Both the position numbers and the translations under genes were made by a program. The notes under the pieces are model-generated. The model ran no database searches. It worked only from the letters and a program-made list of their open reading frames with translations, and was not told where the DNA came from. DNA of 64,000 nucleotides. It comes from Maratus speciosus. Lineage: Eukaryota > Arthropoda > Arachnida > Araneae > Salticidae. Where the stretch lies: NCBI GenBank assembly GCA_963932465.1, contig OZ010799.1:158468761-158532760 (forward strand). Direction: 5' to 3'. This document shows positions 43,567 through 55,061 of the stretch, in pieces; position 1 is the stretch's first letter, and each line of letters opens with the position of its first letter.

Positions 43567-44067
43567 ATTTTAGTTACTAAAAGGTGTAAGTAAAAACTTT
43601 ATTTGTCTGTTCACATGTTTCGACTCTACTTTTAGTCATTTTCAAAATATATAAATTAAAATATTCTAAAATTTCACGGTCTATAAGCGCCATCATTCAA
43701 TTTTACACGTATACTTTCATGTTATGCACGTTATTTTTCTTGGATGTTTATTTTATTTTTGTAACCATTGAGTAGCTCAAGCTATAATTTTGGTAAGATA
43801 AATGATGCTGCACCGTTACATCGCGTTTTACAAAACTAAAATGAACATCCAAATAAACAAAAAAAAAAAAAGTAAAAATAACGTGCATAATATGAATGAA
43901 TGCGTGGAAAACTGAATGATGGCATTTCATAGACCGTGCAATTTTAGAATATTTTTATTTATTTTTTTTTGTAAATGACTCTGGTAGAGTCGCAACATGT
44001 AAACAGTCAAATAAACCTATTTTTATTGTTTTTAAAGTTTTAATTTACACCTTTTAGAAACTAAGAT
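43567..44067. mobile_element. 500-bp palindromic MITE, TTTTAGTTACTAAAAGGTGT ends
   Basis: The outer arms 'TTTAGTTACTAAAAGGTGTAA' and 'TTACACCTTTTAGAAACTAA' are inverted. Inner stretches such as 'ATAACGTGCATAA' and 'GGCGCTTATAGACCGTG' also recur inverted across the centre near 43830. Non-coding. Confidence 0.6.
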
Positions 44068-44444
44068 TAGTATATTATTACAAGGTGTTAATTTGCAATA
44101 TACTGCCTGATTCATAGACCGGAATTTTTATGCTGCTCTTTCGAAATTTCAAAAATTCAAAGGAAACTTAAAATTAACGTTGCAGTACTGACGTCAGTTT
44201 GTATTTCTAAACAGGGGTGTTGAAATGCTCTAAAAGTTCCGGTCTCTCCTGTCAATAAATTGTATGTAAAATAGAAACAGTTATATTTTTATTCAACTGA
44301 CACCAATTTGTTTTAAATAGTTAACTTTTATATTATTTTAACTGAACGTTTTACGGAACAGGTGATGCATTAAATTAAAGCTTGTTCAAGCAATCCTGCA
44401 TACGTTACAGCGTTCAGGAAAATTGGTAAATTCATGATCTATTG

Positions 44445-45529
44445 CAGGGTCGGCGAACCTTTTTACATCTGTGTGCCCAATTTTTTGCAAAAGAGATTTT
44501 ACGTGAGCATGACGTGCCAAGCACCAAAAAATAATTTAGTGGATCAAAATATCTGGATTTTTATTCATTGGGACTGAAAAATATGGGACAATATACATCT
44601 AATAATTAGACTAACATACATTATAAAATAATAAAATGGTGAATGTGATGTAGGTTATTTTGAAAGCTACATATTTTCTACCAAGTCGCTTTAGTTTCAT
44701 TACTAGGAGTTTTACTTGTAATCCCTGATATTTTTCTTTTTGATAACTTATTGAGCCCACGTTGAAATAATTTAGAAATTGAGTTAGTTGCTTTCTAATA
44801 AAAAACAAGTTGGGAATTGCTCGTCAAACGTGGCAAATGAGGTGCGTTCGTAAATATTTTTTGACCGCATATTGTACTGAATGTATATTTTAGTGCACCT
44901 TAATAAGTGCATATTTATTTCAGTCTGTTCGAAAGGCTGTAACATCATTAAAATGAGCTTGAAATATTTTTTTCCCATTGGCCGTCATGTAACGGAAAAC
45001 TTTTGATTGTCCCTGAAATTAAACTATACATCCGATTTTCATAAAATTTGAAATGATTCGACAAAATTTTGCAACAATTATATATTTAAAATTTTAGACC
45101 ATTCGGAAGGCTGTAACCTCATTAAAATGCACTCGCAATAATTTATTCCCATTGGCCGTAATGTAATGGAAAAGTTTTGACTGTCCCTGTAATTAAACTA
45201 TCCATCCGATTTTCATAAAATTTGAAATGAGTCGAAAAACTCTTGCAACAATTATATATTTAAAATTTCAGACCATTCAATCGGGTAGTTTTTGCTCTGT
45301 TATATGCGGACAGACAGACGGACAGACAGACAGACAGACTGAACAACGACTATAGGTGCTACGCATTTATATAATTACGAACGCACCTAAAAAAAGAAAA
45401 GAAAGAAAGAAAAGCCCAGCTTGTATAAGTTTGAGTGTTTTGTTTTTTTTTAATTCTATTTTGTTTTAAGGTTTCAATCAACGCCGTGCCGAAAGTATTC
45501 TATCACGTGCCATGGGTTCGCCGTCCCTG
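44445..45529. mobile_element. hAT-type MITE with perfect 8-bp target duplication
   Basis: CAGGGTCGGCGAACC at the left and GGTTCGCCGTCCCTG at the right are inverted. ATCTATTG flanks both sides (44437-44444 and 45530-45537). 1085 bp, of which about half is a nested element (44840-45388). No transposase. Confidence 0.85.
44840..45388. mobile_element. element nested in the hAT MITE, AGGTGCGTTCGTAA ends
   Basis: AGGTGCGTTCGTAA and TTACGAACGCACCT are exact inverted ends. The interior has two copies of a 174-bp repeat ('CCCATTGGCCGTAATGTAA' at about 44974 and 45148) and a GACAGACGGACAGACAGACA tail near 45310-45340, like the tail at 4713. Superfamily unclear. Confidence 0.65.
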
Positions 45530-45759
45530 ATCTATTGTATTTGCATTTGTCTGCCAGATTTGGCTTCTTTTTTAATGCTCATATTTTACATTCACACCAG
45601 AAATTGTGTTAGTGTTCTTATTTAATAACTGACATTTCCTTAAATTCTTCTTTTATAATTTCTGATGTGAGTTCGAAGTTTTTAAATTGAAAGCAGAGGC
45701 CAAACTGGTAACCCAGATGTCTGCTACGTGATGGAAAAAAAAATTAGCTCGATTTACTA

Positions 45760-46195
45760 CTAACGTTTAAGAGAAGACAAGACTGGGTGCAATCCCATTA
45801 GACCGGGAGCCGGCAGAATAGACAATCACCTTATCGAGTTTACGGATGAAATTCTACGATTAGTTAAATATTGATTCGCATTTTAAAACGCAATCGGTCT
45901 GCCAAGTCATATCTTGGTGGAAAACACCGGAAAACCCGATTTTAGCGGCTGACTCGGAGGTTTATCATTGTGTTTTCCTGCACCCAAAGGTATGAAAACA
46001 TGGAGGGCTGAGAGCAGGAAAGCATAATGGTAAACCTACGAGTCAGCAGCTAAAATCGGGTTTTCCGGTTTTTTCTACCAAGATATGACTTGGCAGACCG
46101 ATTGCGTTTTAATATGCGAATCAAGATTTAACTAATCCTTTAATTTTATCCGTGAACTCGATGAGGTGATTATCTGTGCTGCCGGCTTCCGGTAT
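45760..46195. mobile_element. fold-back element, family C, arms of about 200 bp
   Basis: The left arm carries 'GGGAGCCGGCAGAATAGACA', 'TTGATTCGCATTTTAAAACG', 'ATCGGTCTGCCAAGTCATAT' and 'AAACCCGATTTTAGC'. The right arm carries their complements in reverse order down to 'CTGCCGGCTTCCGG'. The centre near 45990-46020 is short. TSDs not seen. Related sequence at 43225 and at 46785-47320. Confidence 0.7.
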
Positions 46196-46199
46196 ATGG

Positions 46200-47320
46200 G
46201 AAATATGCGAGTTTTAACACGCGTTTTCTTGAAAACTACCCGACCGATTTTGATGAAATTTGGAATCCATATTCACTGGATTATGCTCAAGACTTATGGC
46301 AGACAGTTTTATTCTACGACTAAAAAATTTTATTTTAAGCAATGACAATTTTTCAGAAATTTTTCATCTTTCGGAATTATTTTTTCTGAAACTAATTACA
46401 TTTTTAAAAAACTGTATGCCACACATGATCATATATTTATACTCTACCACCAAAACAAACAAAAAAAAATCAAAATCGCTCGAGTACTTTAAGAGATAAT
46501 GGGGTATTTACCTGAAAAGTACGATTTTTCAGGAGAGCCAAAAAATAGATATTCACGATTCCCGCTCCTTGCGAATGACAAATCGTGTTTTGTGGTTACG
46601 TATCGACAGAGCAGATGTTGGGAGTGTCGATAGTCGGTCTAATGTTTGTAAACCTTTTTATTATTCAATCAAATGACCCCAACTTTTTGTATTTTGTTTT
46701 GTGTTGAATTGTGACTTGTATTTTTTAACTTATACTTTGTGTTACAATATGACAAAGCCGAAAAGTGTTTTTGAGGGTAAAAAAGATTGGGTGCAATCAT
46801 AGAGGGCGCGCTTCCATGCGCGCTTTAAGACCTGTGTCCTTGGAAACTACCAGACCGTTTTGATGAAATTTTGAATCAATATTCACTGGATTATGCTCAA
46901 GACTTTTTTCAGACAGTTTTTTTTTCTGCGACTAAATGTATTTATTTTAGAGCAATGGCAAATTTTCAGATATTTTCTATTTTCAGAAATGTTTTTTTCT
47001 TAATTACATTTTTTTAAAACTGTCGGCCACACATGAATTTAAATTAATACTCTACCACCAAAATTTCTTTAAATCAAAATCACTCGAGTATTTTATTGGT
47101 TAATGGGGTTTTTAGCTGAAAAGTACAATTTTTCGAAGAGCTAAACAAATTAGATACTTCTAACTTGTGTGAAGTTCTTGCACTCTTTTATAAACATATG
47201 GATTAAAATTTATATAATCACTTGGATAAAATTTACTTACACATAATATATGAGTATAAAATGTTAGAGTACAATTAATGTGAGTGGGCGTGGCGTCCCA
47301 GTCTTGTTTTCCCTTGCAGT
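46200..47320. repeat. two direct copies of a decayed element related to family C
   Basis: 'ATATTCACTGGATTATGCTC' occurs near 46268 and 46881, followed in both by 'AGACTT..GCAGACAGTTTT', 'CTCTACCACCAAAA' and 'GCTGAAAAGTAC.ATTTTTC'. The second copy starts 'GATTGGGTGCAATCATAGAG' and ends 'GCGTCCCAGTCTTG', which ties it to the AAGACTGGG ends of family C. No gene. Confidence 0.55.
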
Positions 47321-47499
47321 TTTAAATATAATTGTTTCTAATGGTCAGAAAAAATAACTGGCCATACCATTGGATTCAGGAAGGTTCAAAGAATTATTTA
47401 AGCCACTAATAATAATTTAAAAAAATCATTTTTCCAAAAACAAATCTCTCATGTCTGCCCTTAAAAATAAAATTTCTGATTTATGAGATTAGCAGGACT

Positions 47500-47720
47500 A
47501 TGCCCAGTGGTGTAGTCGTAAAAAAAAAAAATAATAATAAATAAACAGAGGGTAACGTTCTAAACAGAGGGTATACGCTCAAGGCAGAGGGTATAACTTG
47601 CTGTTATATATACTATATCTGTCTTGAGAAACAGAGGGTAAACGGTGTTCCTTAAAAAAATCTAGAGGGTATACGTCGTATACCCCCGTATACTTTCTAC
47701 TACATCCCTGACTATGCCTG
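47500..47720. repeat. AGAGGGTATACG-rich mobile-element fragment
   Basis: The word 'ACAGAGGGTA' occurs five times between 47545 and 47665, mixed with GTATAC words. It begins with 'CCCAGTGGTGTAGTCGTA', a phrase typical of retroelement 3' ends in arthropods. Non-coding. Confidence 0.45.
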
Positions 47721-48600
47721 AATACACGTAACATACGAAAACTGCCAACAGTATTTGAGAATGATATTATTCCCCTTATTATTCAATTGATAAGCCATAA
47801 TTTTTGTATGTAATGAAGTGTTTGAAAATTTGGAATTAAAACATGTGTTGTGTTTTGTAATATTTTATCTATTTCTAGTAGTTCCTATTAATATATTTAA
47901 GAGCAAATGTCATCGATTCATTTAATTACGCCATTTATATATTTTACAAATATCTTCTCTATTAAAATACAGTTCACAGTTTTATTTCTTTAATCGTATT
48001 TTTATTATTATGTTCAGCATTTAGAAAATTTATCCACAAAAAAATATATATTATTTCTGTTGTGGACATCCTTGTTTCTATGCTGTTGCAACTCACTTGG
48101 GGAAAAAAAGGAATAATCCCTATTGGCGATTTCGGTCTGCATCGTCCCGTCCCGAGGGAAAAACTTTTAGAACGCAGTTGGATTCCAGCGAAAGCTGAGG
48201 TGCTCTTGTTTGATTATGTGATCCGGCAAAAAGGCCGTGTATTAGTTATAAATAAGTTTGTGTCGTCTTTTAGTGTAATATGTGGTTGTGTTTAATAAAC
48301 TGTTAAAAGTACAGAAGAGGACCTTCTTCAATTACGTGGAGTAATTTTTAAATCATTAAATTCTGATCGAATAATGCCATGGTTCTTTCATATGCATTTA
48401 AAAGTCGCAGAACAACGAGTGGGGTACTCTTCGAATGGCTTGTGAACCAGCTTTTGACATAGTACACTCATATTTCGTTAAAATAATTAAATCAGCAATG
48501 TTTACAGATGTGAAATGAAAGGTTTTTCCTAAATTAATGTTTCTACAAAAATAAAATGTCGCATTATATCAAACTCAACAATGATAAAAAAAAAAATAAA
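47721..48600. other. AT-rich DNA with one unrecognised open frame
   Basis: At 48062-48295 (+) a frame includes 'GDFGLHRPVPREKLLERSWI' and 'PAKAEVLLFDYVIRQKGRVL', with more balanced codons than the flanks and AATAAA just after its stop. It could be an eroded transposon gene or 3' exon. I do not recognise it and confidence that it is coding is low. Confidence 0.3.
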
Positions 48601-48815
48601 TCCTTCTATATATGAAAAAAGTAACGATTTGGAATTGGGCCAAAATATTTGGAAATGGACCAATGAAAATCTGCGTAGATACCAAGAAACGCACCTGATT
48701 GGTCAGAGCTTACTGTCTTTTCTTAGCGGGAATCGTGCTTGGCGAAAACCATGAAAGTAGAGAATTTAGATAGGATGGGCGGGGAAATGGAAGAATCTTT
48801 TGCATTTAAATAGAC

Positions 48816-48848
<33 letters not shown>

Positions 48849-49134
48849 AGCAATTGATGGCAAAAGCGATTTTTACAGAAAGAAGATAATTTCCATTAAC
48901 TAATGAAAAAGAGGAGGGAGGGGTCATCTGCGTTTTCAATCTAAAAACTTAATACATAGAAAATATGGATCGCGAAGTGATCCATAATGAAAAAGCGAAA
49001 CAATTACTCCTGGGGTTGTCTAGAAAATAGGGATTGCTTCGCGATACTGAACGGAATCGCGAAGCGATTACGCGGGTGTTTGGTGAGCATAGCGAGCAGG
49101 GGAGCACAGCCCCCCCCCCTTCTAATAGTAAAAA
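48601..49134 (+). mobile_element. degenerate non-autonomous Helitron-like element
   Basis: The 5' end 'TCTATATATGAAAAAAGTAA' resembles the Helitron start at 32158. The 3' side has 'GGTGAGCATAGCGAGCAGGG' and an AGGGGAGCACAGCCCC hairpin, the same style as 33710-33753 but without a clean CTAG. Internal 'ATCGCGAAGCGAT' inverted words are frequent. T24-type tract at about 48822-48849. Confidence 0.5.
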
Positions 49135-49266
49135 AAAGATAAAGTGTGTCACCTCTGCAAGGGTTTATTTTATATTTACGATAAGAAAGCAAAATGGAAA
49201 ATGAAATATTTAGAAGAACGGATACTATCGATTGACGGAAGAAGAGGTATTTCTTGTGTAGCTTAA

Positions 49267-49467
49267 CCCCTTGTGGGCGTTGGGATATATTATATCCCAC
49301 CTAATTTAAACAAGATTCGAACCAGAAACTTTTAACTAAATTTTATATTTTTAACTTTGGAGGCGAAATGTTGAAAAGTTGCTTTTTCTTATTTTAAAAT
49401 AAATTTTTTCGATTATTCTGGTGAGAATTTAATATTATGGAGACATTATTGCTTGCCCCTCAAAGGG
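49267..49467. mobile_element. piggyBac-like MITE, second member of the 12690 family
   Basis: TTAA (49263-49266), CCCCTTGTGGGCGTTGGGAT, and on the right 'TTGCCCCTCAAAGGG' followed by TTAA (49468-49471). It shares the internal 'GGATATATTATATCC' palindrome position and the body of 12690-12892. Confidence 0.75.
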
Positions 49468-49479
49468 TTAAAAGCTATG

Positions 49480-50535
49480 CTTTTTTATATTAGATTAATT
49501 TATTTTTTAAATGTATTCAATTTATTTTTCTTTGTCCCTTGATTTTCTCGAAGCGATGATATAACACTTTAATACAGTTGAAATATGATTTTATTTTGTT
49601 CTCTCGCGTACCTTCTGCTGACTTCCATCAATTTTTTTACAGTAACTTTCATAGAATAAATGAGATGATTTTCTGGCTTGACTAATTTTGTTTGCAGATA
49701 TTTTATCATTAATTTTTCTTTAAAAGTTTAAACCTGCATCTAAAAAGTATTAGATATTGCAAAAAAAAGCAGACTGAAGTGCGAAGCGCTCGCACGGGTA
49801 CGCTGATATTTCATTTTCAATGCAAACTCCCAACTTTCTATGCACATACAGTACGGCAAAAATTAAATAAATAAACAAAAATAAACTGAAAAAAATGAAT
49901 GAGGAGTCATATGTCACATAGCATTTTTAGTTTGCACAGCATTTGAGGAAGTCTTGCTTTGAAAACCTGCAAAGTTGCAGCAAGCTCAGCATGACAAGAC
50001 TGAAAGTTCATAACAAGAATGCAGCAAAATAACGCAAACGCCGAAGTCACCACACTTTGAACTTGCAGCCAACTTTTTATGCATGTTAAATTCATGCTGT
50101 ATCAAATTTATTGCAAATGAACGGCAAACAAGTAATCAAAAATACTGCAAACTTACTGCAAAGTAGTAATCCTTCCATGCCACATTAACTGTTTGCAACT
50201 GTCACACTATAAGTTTAATCCCTTCGAAAGGGTCCATAGACCTGATCAGGTCTATTGATGCGTCGTTTTTACCACAATATATAAGTTAGGGTAATACTTG
50301 TACTTTTAAATTCGAGCCTTTTTTGGTATTTCATAAGTATAGCATTTAAAAAAAAGCGGTTACCGAATAAAATTTCTGCGTATGTGCTGATTGTCTATTC
50401 TCTCAACAGAGGGATTTTTTGTATTCGTCACTTTCGTGAATTAAAGACAGTCTTGCCATCAGTTTCACAACAAACTACTCATGCAAGTGGGTGATGGCAT
50501 ACCTTGCGGGAGATTTGCTGCGAATTTCTCAATTT
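49480..50535. other. AT-rich DNA, no gene
   Basis: Between 49830 and 50200 the words TTGCAG/CTGCAA recur irregularly. 'CCCTTCGAAAGGGTCCATAG' at about 50220 resembles a lone piggyBac-type MITE end. Nothing coding is supported. Confidence 0.4.
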
Positions 50536-50539
50536 AAAT

Positions 50540-50960
50540 TTGCCACGGCAAGATAATATCAGAAAAAATCAAACTTCCCAGACAACACAAACACATCCTA
50601 AGAACATCCGAAAGATGTCATATTCAGGACAAGCTGATATCCTGCGGACCGATGAATTGGTCCTGCCGACCGTTTTAGGACATCCCCTGGGTTTCGAAAT
50701 GTCCCACCTGTCAACATCCTACGGATGTCATTTCATGACACCTTTTAGACGATTATAGGACACTTGTATGATATCCTCTGGATGGTCCTAATGACATCCT
50801 AAAATCATCCAAATAATGTCATATTCAGGATAAGCTGATATCCCGTGGATGGATGCAGTCGTCTTGCAGACAGTAATAGGACATCCCCTGGCTATCGAAA
50901 TGTCACACCTGTCAACATCCTGTGGATGACTTTTTTATGATGGCTCGATAACCTCTGGAT
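50540..50960. repeat. two-copy repeat dense in GGATGTC/GACATCC words
   Basis: Two units of about 233 bp share 'ATGTCATATTCAGGA.AAGCTGATATCC', 'TAGGACATCCCCTGG' and 'CACCTGTCAACATCCT'. Short inverted words (AGGACATCC with GGATGTCAT) recur many times, so the DNA can form multiple small hairpins. It is probably part of a DNA transposon. Confidence 0.6.
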
Positions 50961-50964
50961 GGCT

Positions 50965-52930
50965 TAATGAATGTTACTGCCTACAATTTGCATTTTTGAA
51001 ATTTATGGCAATTCATTGAAGTCTTGTCACTTTTAATTATTATAATCAATTATAACATAATTATTTAATAAATTATATAGCCTGTAAAAAGATTATTCAG
51101 TAAACCTTTCTTTTAAAAAAAATCAATCTTCAAGATATCTTAGTTTATACAATTTATTAAGTAAAAAATGTTTTCAGTGACAATATAGGAATTTCAAAAA
51201 TGCAAATTGAAGATAGTAATATCTTACATATTTTTGATAAGATTCAAGAATATTTAAGAAATTTGGTATAATTCCTTACTTGCATACAATAATAGTTTTA
51301 CATACTTTATTCTTAATTTAAACAAATATTATCCAAAATGGTGCAATTTAAAAATTTTCCATCATAGCTTCATCACTATTTAAGATGTTGTCTTGCAGAT
51401 ATTTTTTAATATCTGGAGTTGAACATTTTTCTAATTTACTATTTTTGGCATAAGAACCATTTTTTCAATGACAGTTTTATTCATTTTGCAATTATTTGAT
51501 TTACTTACTAAAAAAAGCATGGGACTACCTGATCCACTATGCACCTTAGGAACACCCAGTATCTGTAACAAATGTTATGTATTTGATTGTCCTGTGATGA
51601 AGTGCCACATGAAATTAAAAAGTATAATTTTGTTGCTCCGATGATTGTTTTACATTTTTTTTTATAGAAAAAAGCTACTGCATAAGACATCTTAATATTT
51701 TTGAAGTCAAATAAATAAAGTACAAAAAGTATGCCATTTTATATTTAGTGACCAAAGCATATTTTACTGTTGTGATAATTTGGCTGTAAAATACAACTTT
51801 AAATTTAATGTTTTACTTACCTTTAAATACATTACCTTACTTTAACAAAATATGATAGTGCCATGGATACATTTAACTTTATACAATTGGTAATAGCTCA
51901 GTAAATGCCTTTTATGAACATGAAGAATTAACACAAACTGCAGAAAAGTTAAGATACTCTTTTCATCCTTTGTTCTTATTTTAATGAATAAGAACTTCTA
52001 TATTTTAATTAATTGCATTTTAAATGATTGCACATATTACACTAAATGCTGAATATAAAACAATAAACTTAAATTATTTGACAAAGAAAAGTTTAATCTT
52101 TACGTAAAAATTATCAAAAGTTAATACCTGAACCTGAAAATGTTATTCAAAATAAAAAGTCAAAGTTTACTCCTAATTTAATTTAAGACCAGTAAAGGAA
52201 AAGAAAATAAAAGACAAAAAGAAATACTTATAAAATATATTCTGCAGTGTTAAGAATGATAGTACGAAAAAATGATAATCGCTGTTGAATTATTTTGTTT
52301 ATTAATTATTAAAATAATTCCTATATTAAAAAGCTTAAAGTTACGAATTACACAATAAAACAGTCACATTAAAAGCAAAACAAGTATTTATTTACAATGT
52401 TCACAGCAAAATACAAAAAATATTTATTTAAAACTTTCACAGTAAAATACAAAAGAAATATTTTTTACAACCTTCCACATTACAAAATAGTTTCAAAACT
52501 TTTTTTTAACAACAATCCAACTTTCCAGTTTCTCCTGCCTGCACTTGTCACAAAATAATTTTTACGCTGCACACATCTATAATGAAGAAAAGACAAAATA
52601 TACATTTCTACTAAACTTTATTGGTGCATCACATTCATTCAAAAGGAATAAATCAATATATATATACACAAGATATACAATAATTTCTTATTGTTTGTTT
52701 CTTCAAAAGATCTTTTTGTAAAATTTACAGTTATTTTTAGGAATTTTATTATTTTAAGCCCTAGGAAATGCTTGAAAAAACTATTAAAAAGTACAAAGCA
52801 GCATAATTGCACATCTTATTTTATGTCAAACATCAACATGAAGCATCTGTCTCATTTTGTATCAAAAGAGAGTTAATATTTATAACTGATGAGAATACCA
52901 TTTTTAATAATTAAAAATTATGGTAATTAC
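50965..52930. other. AT-rich DNA around a possible coding relic
   Basis: Apart from the minus-strand relic at 51348-51690, this stretch is AT-rich, with scattered short repeats near 52380-52520 ('ATTTATTT.CAATGTTCACAG'). No RNA gene or transposon ends were recognised. Confidence 0.4.
51348..51690 (-). pseudogene. possible coding relic, unrecognised
   Basis: On the minus strand 51508-51690 encodes 'MSYAVAFFYKKKCKTIIGAT' and continues, ending near a GTAAGT-like site at about 51510. In another frame 51348-51452 reads 'NSKLEKCSTPDIKKYLQDNI' then 'LNSDEAMMENF' and a stop. The two parts look protein-like but lie in different frames with no clear acceptor between them. A decayed transposon gene or two exons of an unknown gene are both possible. 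I do not assign a family. Confidence 0.25.
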
Positions 52931-52934
52931 AAGC

Positions 52935-53830
52935 AACAGGACCATGCAAAGAGAAAACTGTGCCCAGGGTAAAGTTTAGTTTGCCTGTCCCCCCCCCCCC
53001 CCACACACACAGACCTTCCCGATTAAGGAATGTAAAAACCAAAGTTCTCTGAACCAGAGCCAAGCGGATACATACGGTCCTCCTTTCTAGGGGATCACGT
53101 AGCAACCTGTCCCAAAAGGCATCAACTGACGCCCAATCACCACGACATCAACCTGCCATTCGAAACAGCTAAGCAAAGAAGACAGAAGGCCACAACACAA
53201 CATAGTCTATGCTGCAGCCTGATAATTTATTACACATGGAATATTTTGACGAGTCCGAGAGTCAAGGAAACATCTGCACAAGGGTGGCTATGTCGCAAAA
53301 TAAATAAGACGCTGCCAAGTAGGCTAAAGCCAGTGGGCCTCCCACTGGTGAACAACAGATACCATCAAACCAACAAGTACTCCATGTTCAGAAACTTCTC
53401 AACATGAATTGCTAACATTATACCTCGAGGGTACCGCTCAAGTACTATAAGTGTCAAGCACAAGAGCTACCTCACTTAGAACTCTGCACATCAAACAGGG
53501 CAGAACCATCACTCCATAAAACCGAAAGCTACATGCATCCTAGACTGTCACTAGGCATTATGCCTCGAGGGAATGTAACAAAACACCTTCCAGGTAGGTA
53601 CCGAACGAAAGTTCAAGATATCCTTTTTAGAGGCCTACAAGAGTAGAACGGGCAGCCCAATCGCTCCTCTAGACCACAAGCCGAGATCAAAGCCATGAAA
53701 GATCGCAGCTCTCGACCTCAGCCAGACACAAGGAGAAGCCACATAAGGCATGTCACACACTGCAAGAAAAGAGAAGGTAACTGCTAATCCAACCAGCAGC
53801 ACAGTAACTTCCCCCTACACACAGTTCAGA
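52935..53830. other. GC-richer non-repetitive stretch, possible retroelement terminal region or UTR
   Basis: This segment of about 900 bp is markedly less AT-rich than the rest of the window, yet has no long frame on either strand. 'TTATACCTCGAGGGTACCG' (about 53410) and 'TTATGCCTCGAGGGAATG' (about 53558) repeat 145 bp apart. A CCAGTGGGCCTCCCACTGG hairpin lies near 53330. On the minus strand there are AATAAA-type signals near 53225. A solo LTR, 3' UTR or noncoding exon is conceivable; none can be established. A C14 tract with CA repeats lies at 52990-53010. Confidence 0.35.
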
Positions 53831-53834
53831 AAAT

Positions 53835-54490
53835 TAAACAAAACAGAACTAAAACAATTTCTAAAATGGAAGAAGCCCTTAGTCAGAAATTTGTTTTGGC
53901 ATGTTGGGTAAGGGATGGTGCAATAACTTTGAAACTAAAAATGGGGAACGAATGAAACTAAAAATAACTACTTTCATTGGGAAAAAAATTCTCGATGTGT
54001 ATATATAATATATATAACCATTATATAATTACAATTCATCACTTTTCTCCGTTTATTAAAAATAAAATTAATAAATTGAGCATCAATACATTACACTGAC
54101 ATTATACAAAATAAAGCAGGATCATCTATTTTTAATTTAATGAATCATTAATGAATTGTGTCTACTATAATGTACCAATATACTGATCACCAACATATAA
54201 TGAATTAAAATCTTTACGGATTGCTTAGGGCACTTCAGTTTTTATTATGCAAACAATTGTTTTAATGCCAAAAAGAGAAAGGGAAGATTTTGTCAACTGA
54301 GAGACAAGAAGCGTGCAAATTTTTTGGATGAGCAGCAAGATGGGTGCTAATTTTTTGAAAGAGGGGCCAGAGAGGTGCTATTATATAAACCAAACGACAG
54401 GTGGGGTGTTATTCTATTATATTTTTTCATAAACATAAAAAACTATAACAAATATCTTAAATAATACTAAATGAGTTTCATACTTTTCTG
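53835..54490. other. AT-rich DNA, no gene
   Basis: TA-rich microsatellite near 54000-54018. Two phrases of the type 'GGTGCTA.TTTTTTGA..GAG' near 54310-54420 suggest a decayed short repeat. No coding signal. Confidence 0.4.
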
Positions 54491-54500
54491 TTATACAAAC

Positions 54501-54854
54501 CAGGGATATGTTTAGGAAAATTTTAGGTCCTTTAAAGGACCCTTCACAAAATTATTTATCTTAAAACAGGACCCTTCACAAAATTATTTGTCTCTTAAAT
54601 AGAGATTTCATAGAATGTTTTCGCTTTCAAATTGAACTTTTCCACAAATTTAGTCATTTAAAAATAAAATCAGGCCTGTAAGTAAGCAGTTGAACTCACC
54701 AAAGAGCTTATTACTTAGCTTTTTATACAAGAAGGATAGAACATGAAGACATTAATTTAAAATTCACAAAATTATGAGTAGAATTTTCACAAAAATAAGA
54801 AAAACTTCAGTTTCACAAAAACAGGACCCTGTCAGAAAAGTCTGGACAGATCCC
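54501..54854. mobile_element. hAT-like MITE, CAGGGATATG end
   Basis: The left end CAGGGATATGTTTAGG and the right end 'TCTGGACAGATCCC' are imperfectly inverted. TACAAAC abuts both sides (54494-54500 and 54855-54861). The phrase 'ACAGGACCCTTCACAAAATT' repeats inside. 354 bp, non-coding. Confidence 0.55.
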
Positions 54855-55061
54855 TACAAACACCTTGCCAAAATGTATGCTGATATCACAATCCTATCCA
54901 TGCAACAGATTTTTATTGCAAACCATGCCATTTTCTTGGGTTATAATTTACAAACAAAATAAAAAAGAAAAGTGCCCAACTAAACTGATGGCATTGAGCT
55001 CACAGACTATTCACACTAATTGTATATTTATACTCTTATTTTAAAGAATAATGCCACTCAA

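Noticed and set aside
53240..53275. Hammerhead-ribozyme-like core (GACGAGTCC..GGAAAC)
   Set aside because: The conserved CUGA is changed and stem II cannot be closed with the bases present. Chance resemblance is more likely.
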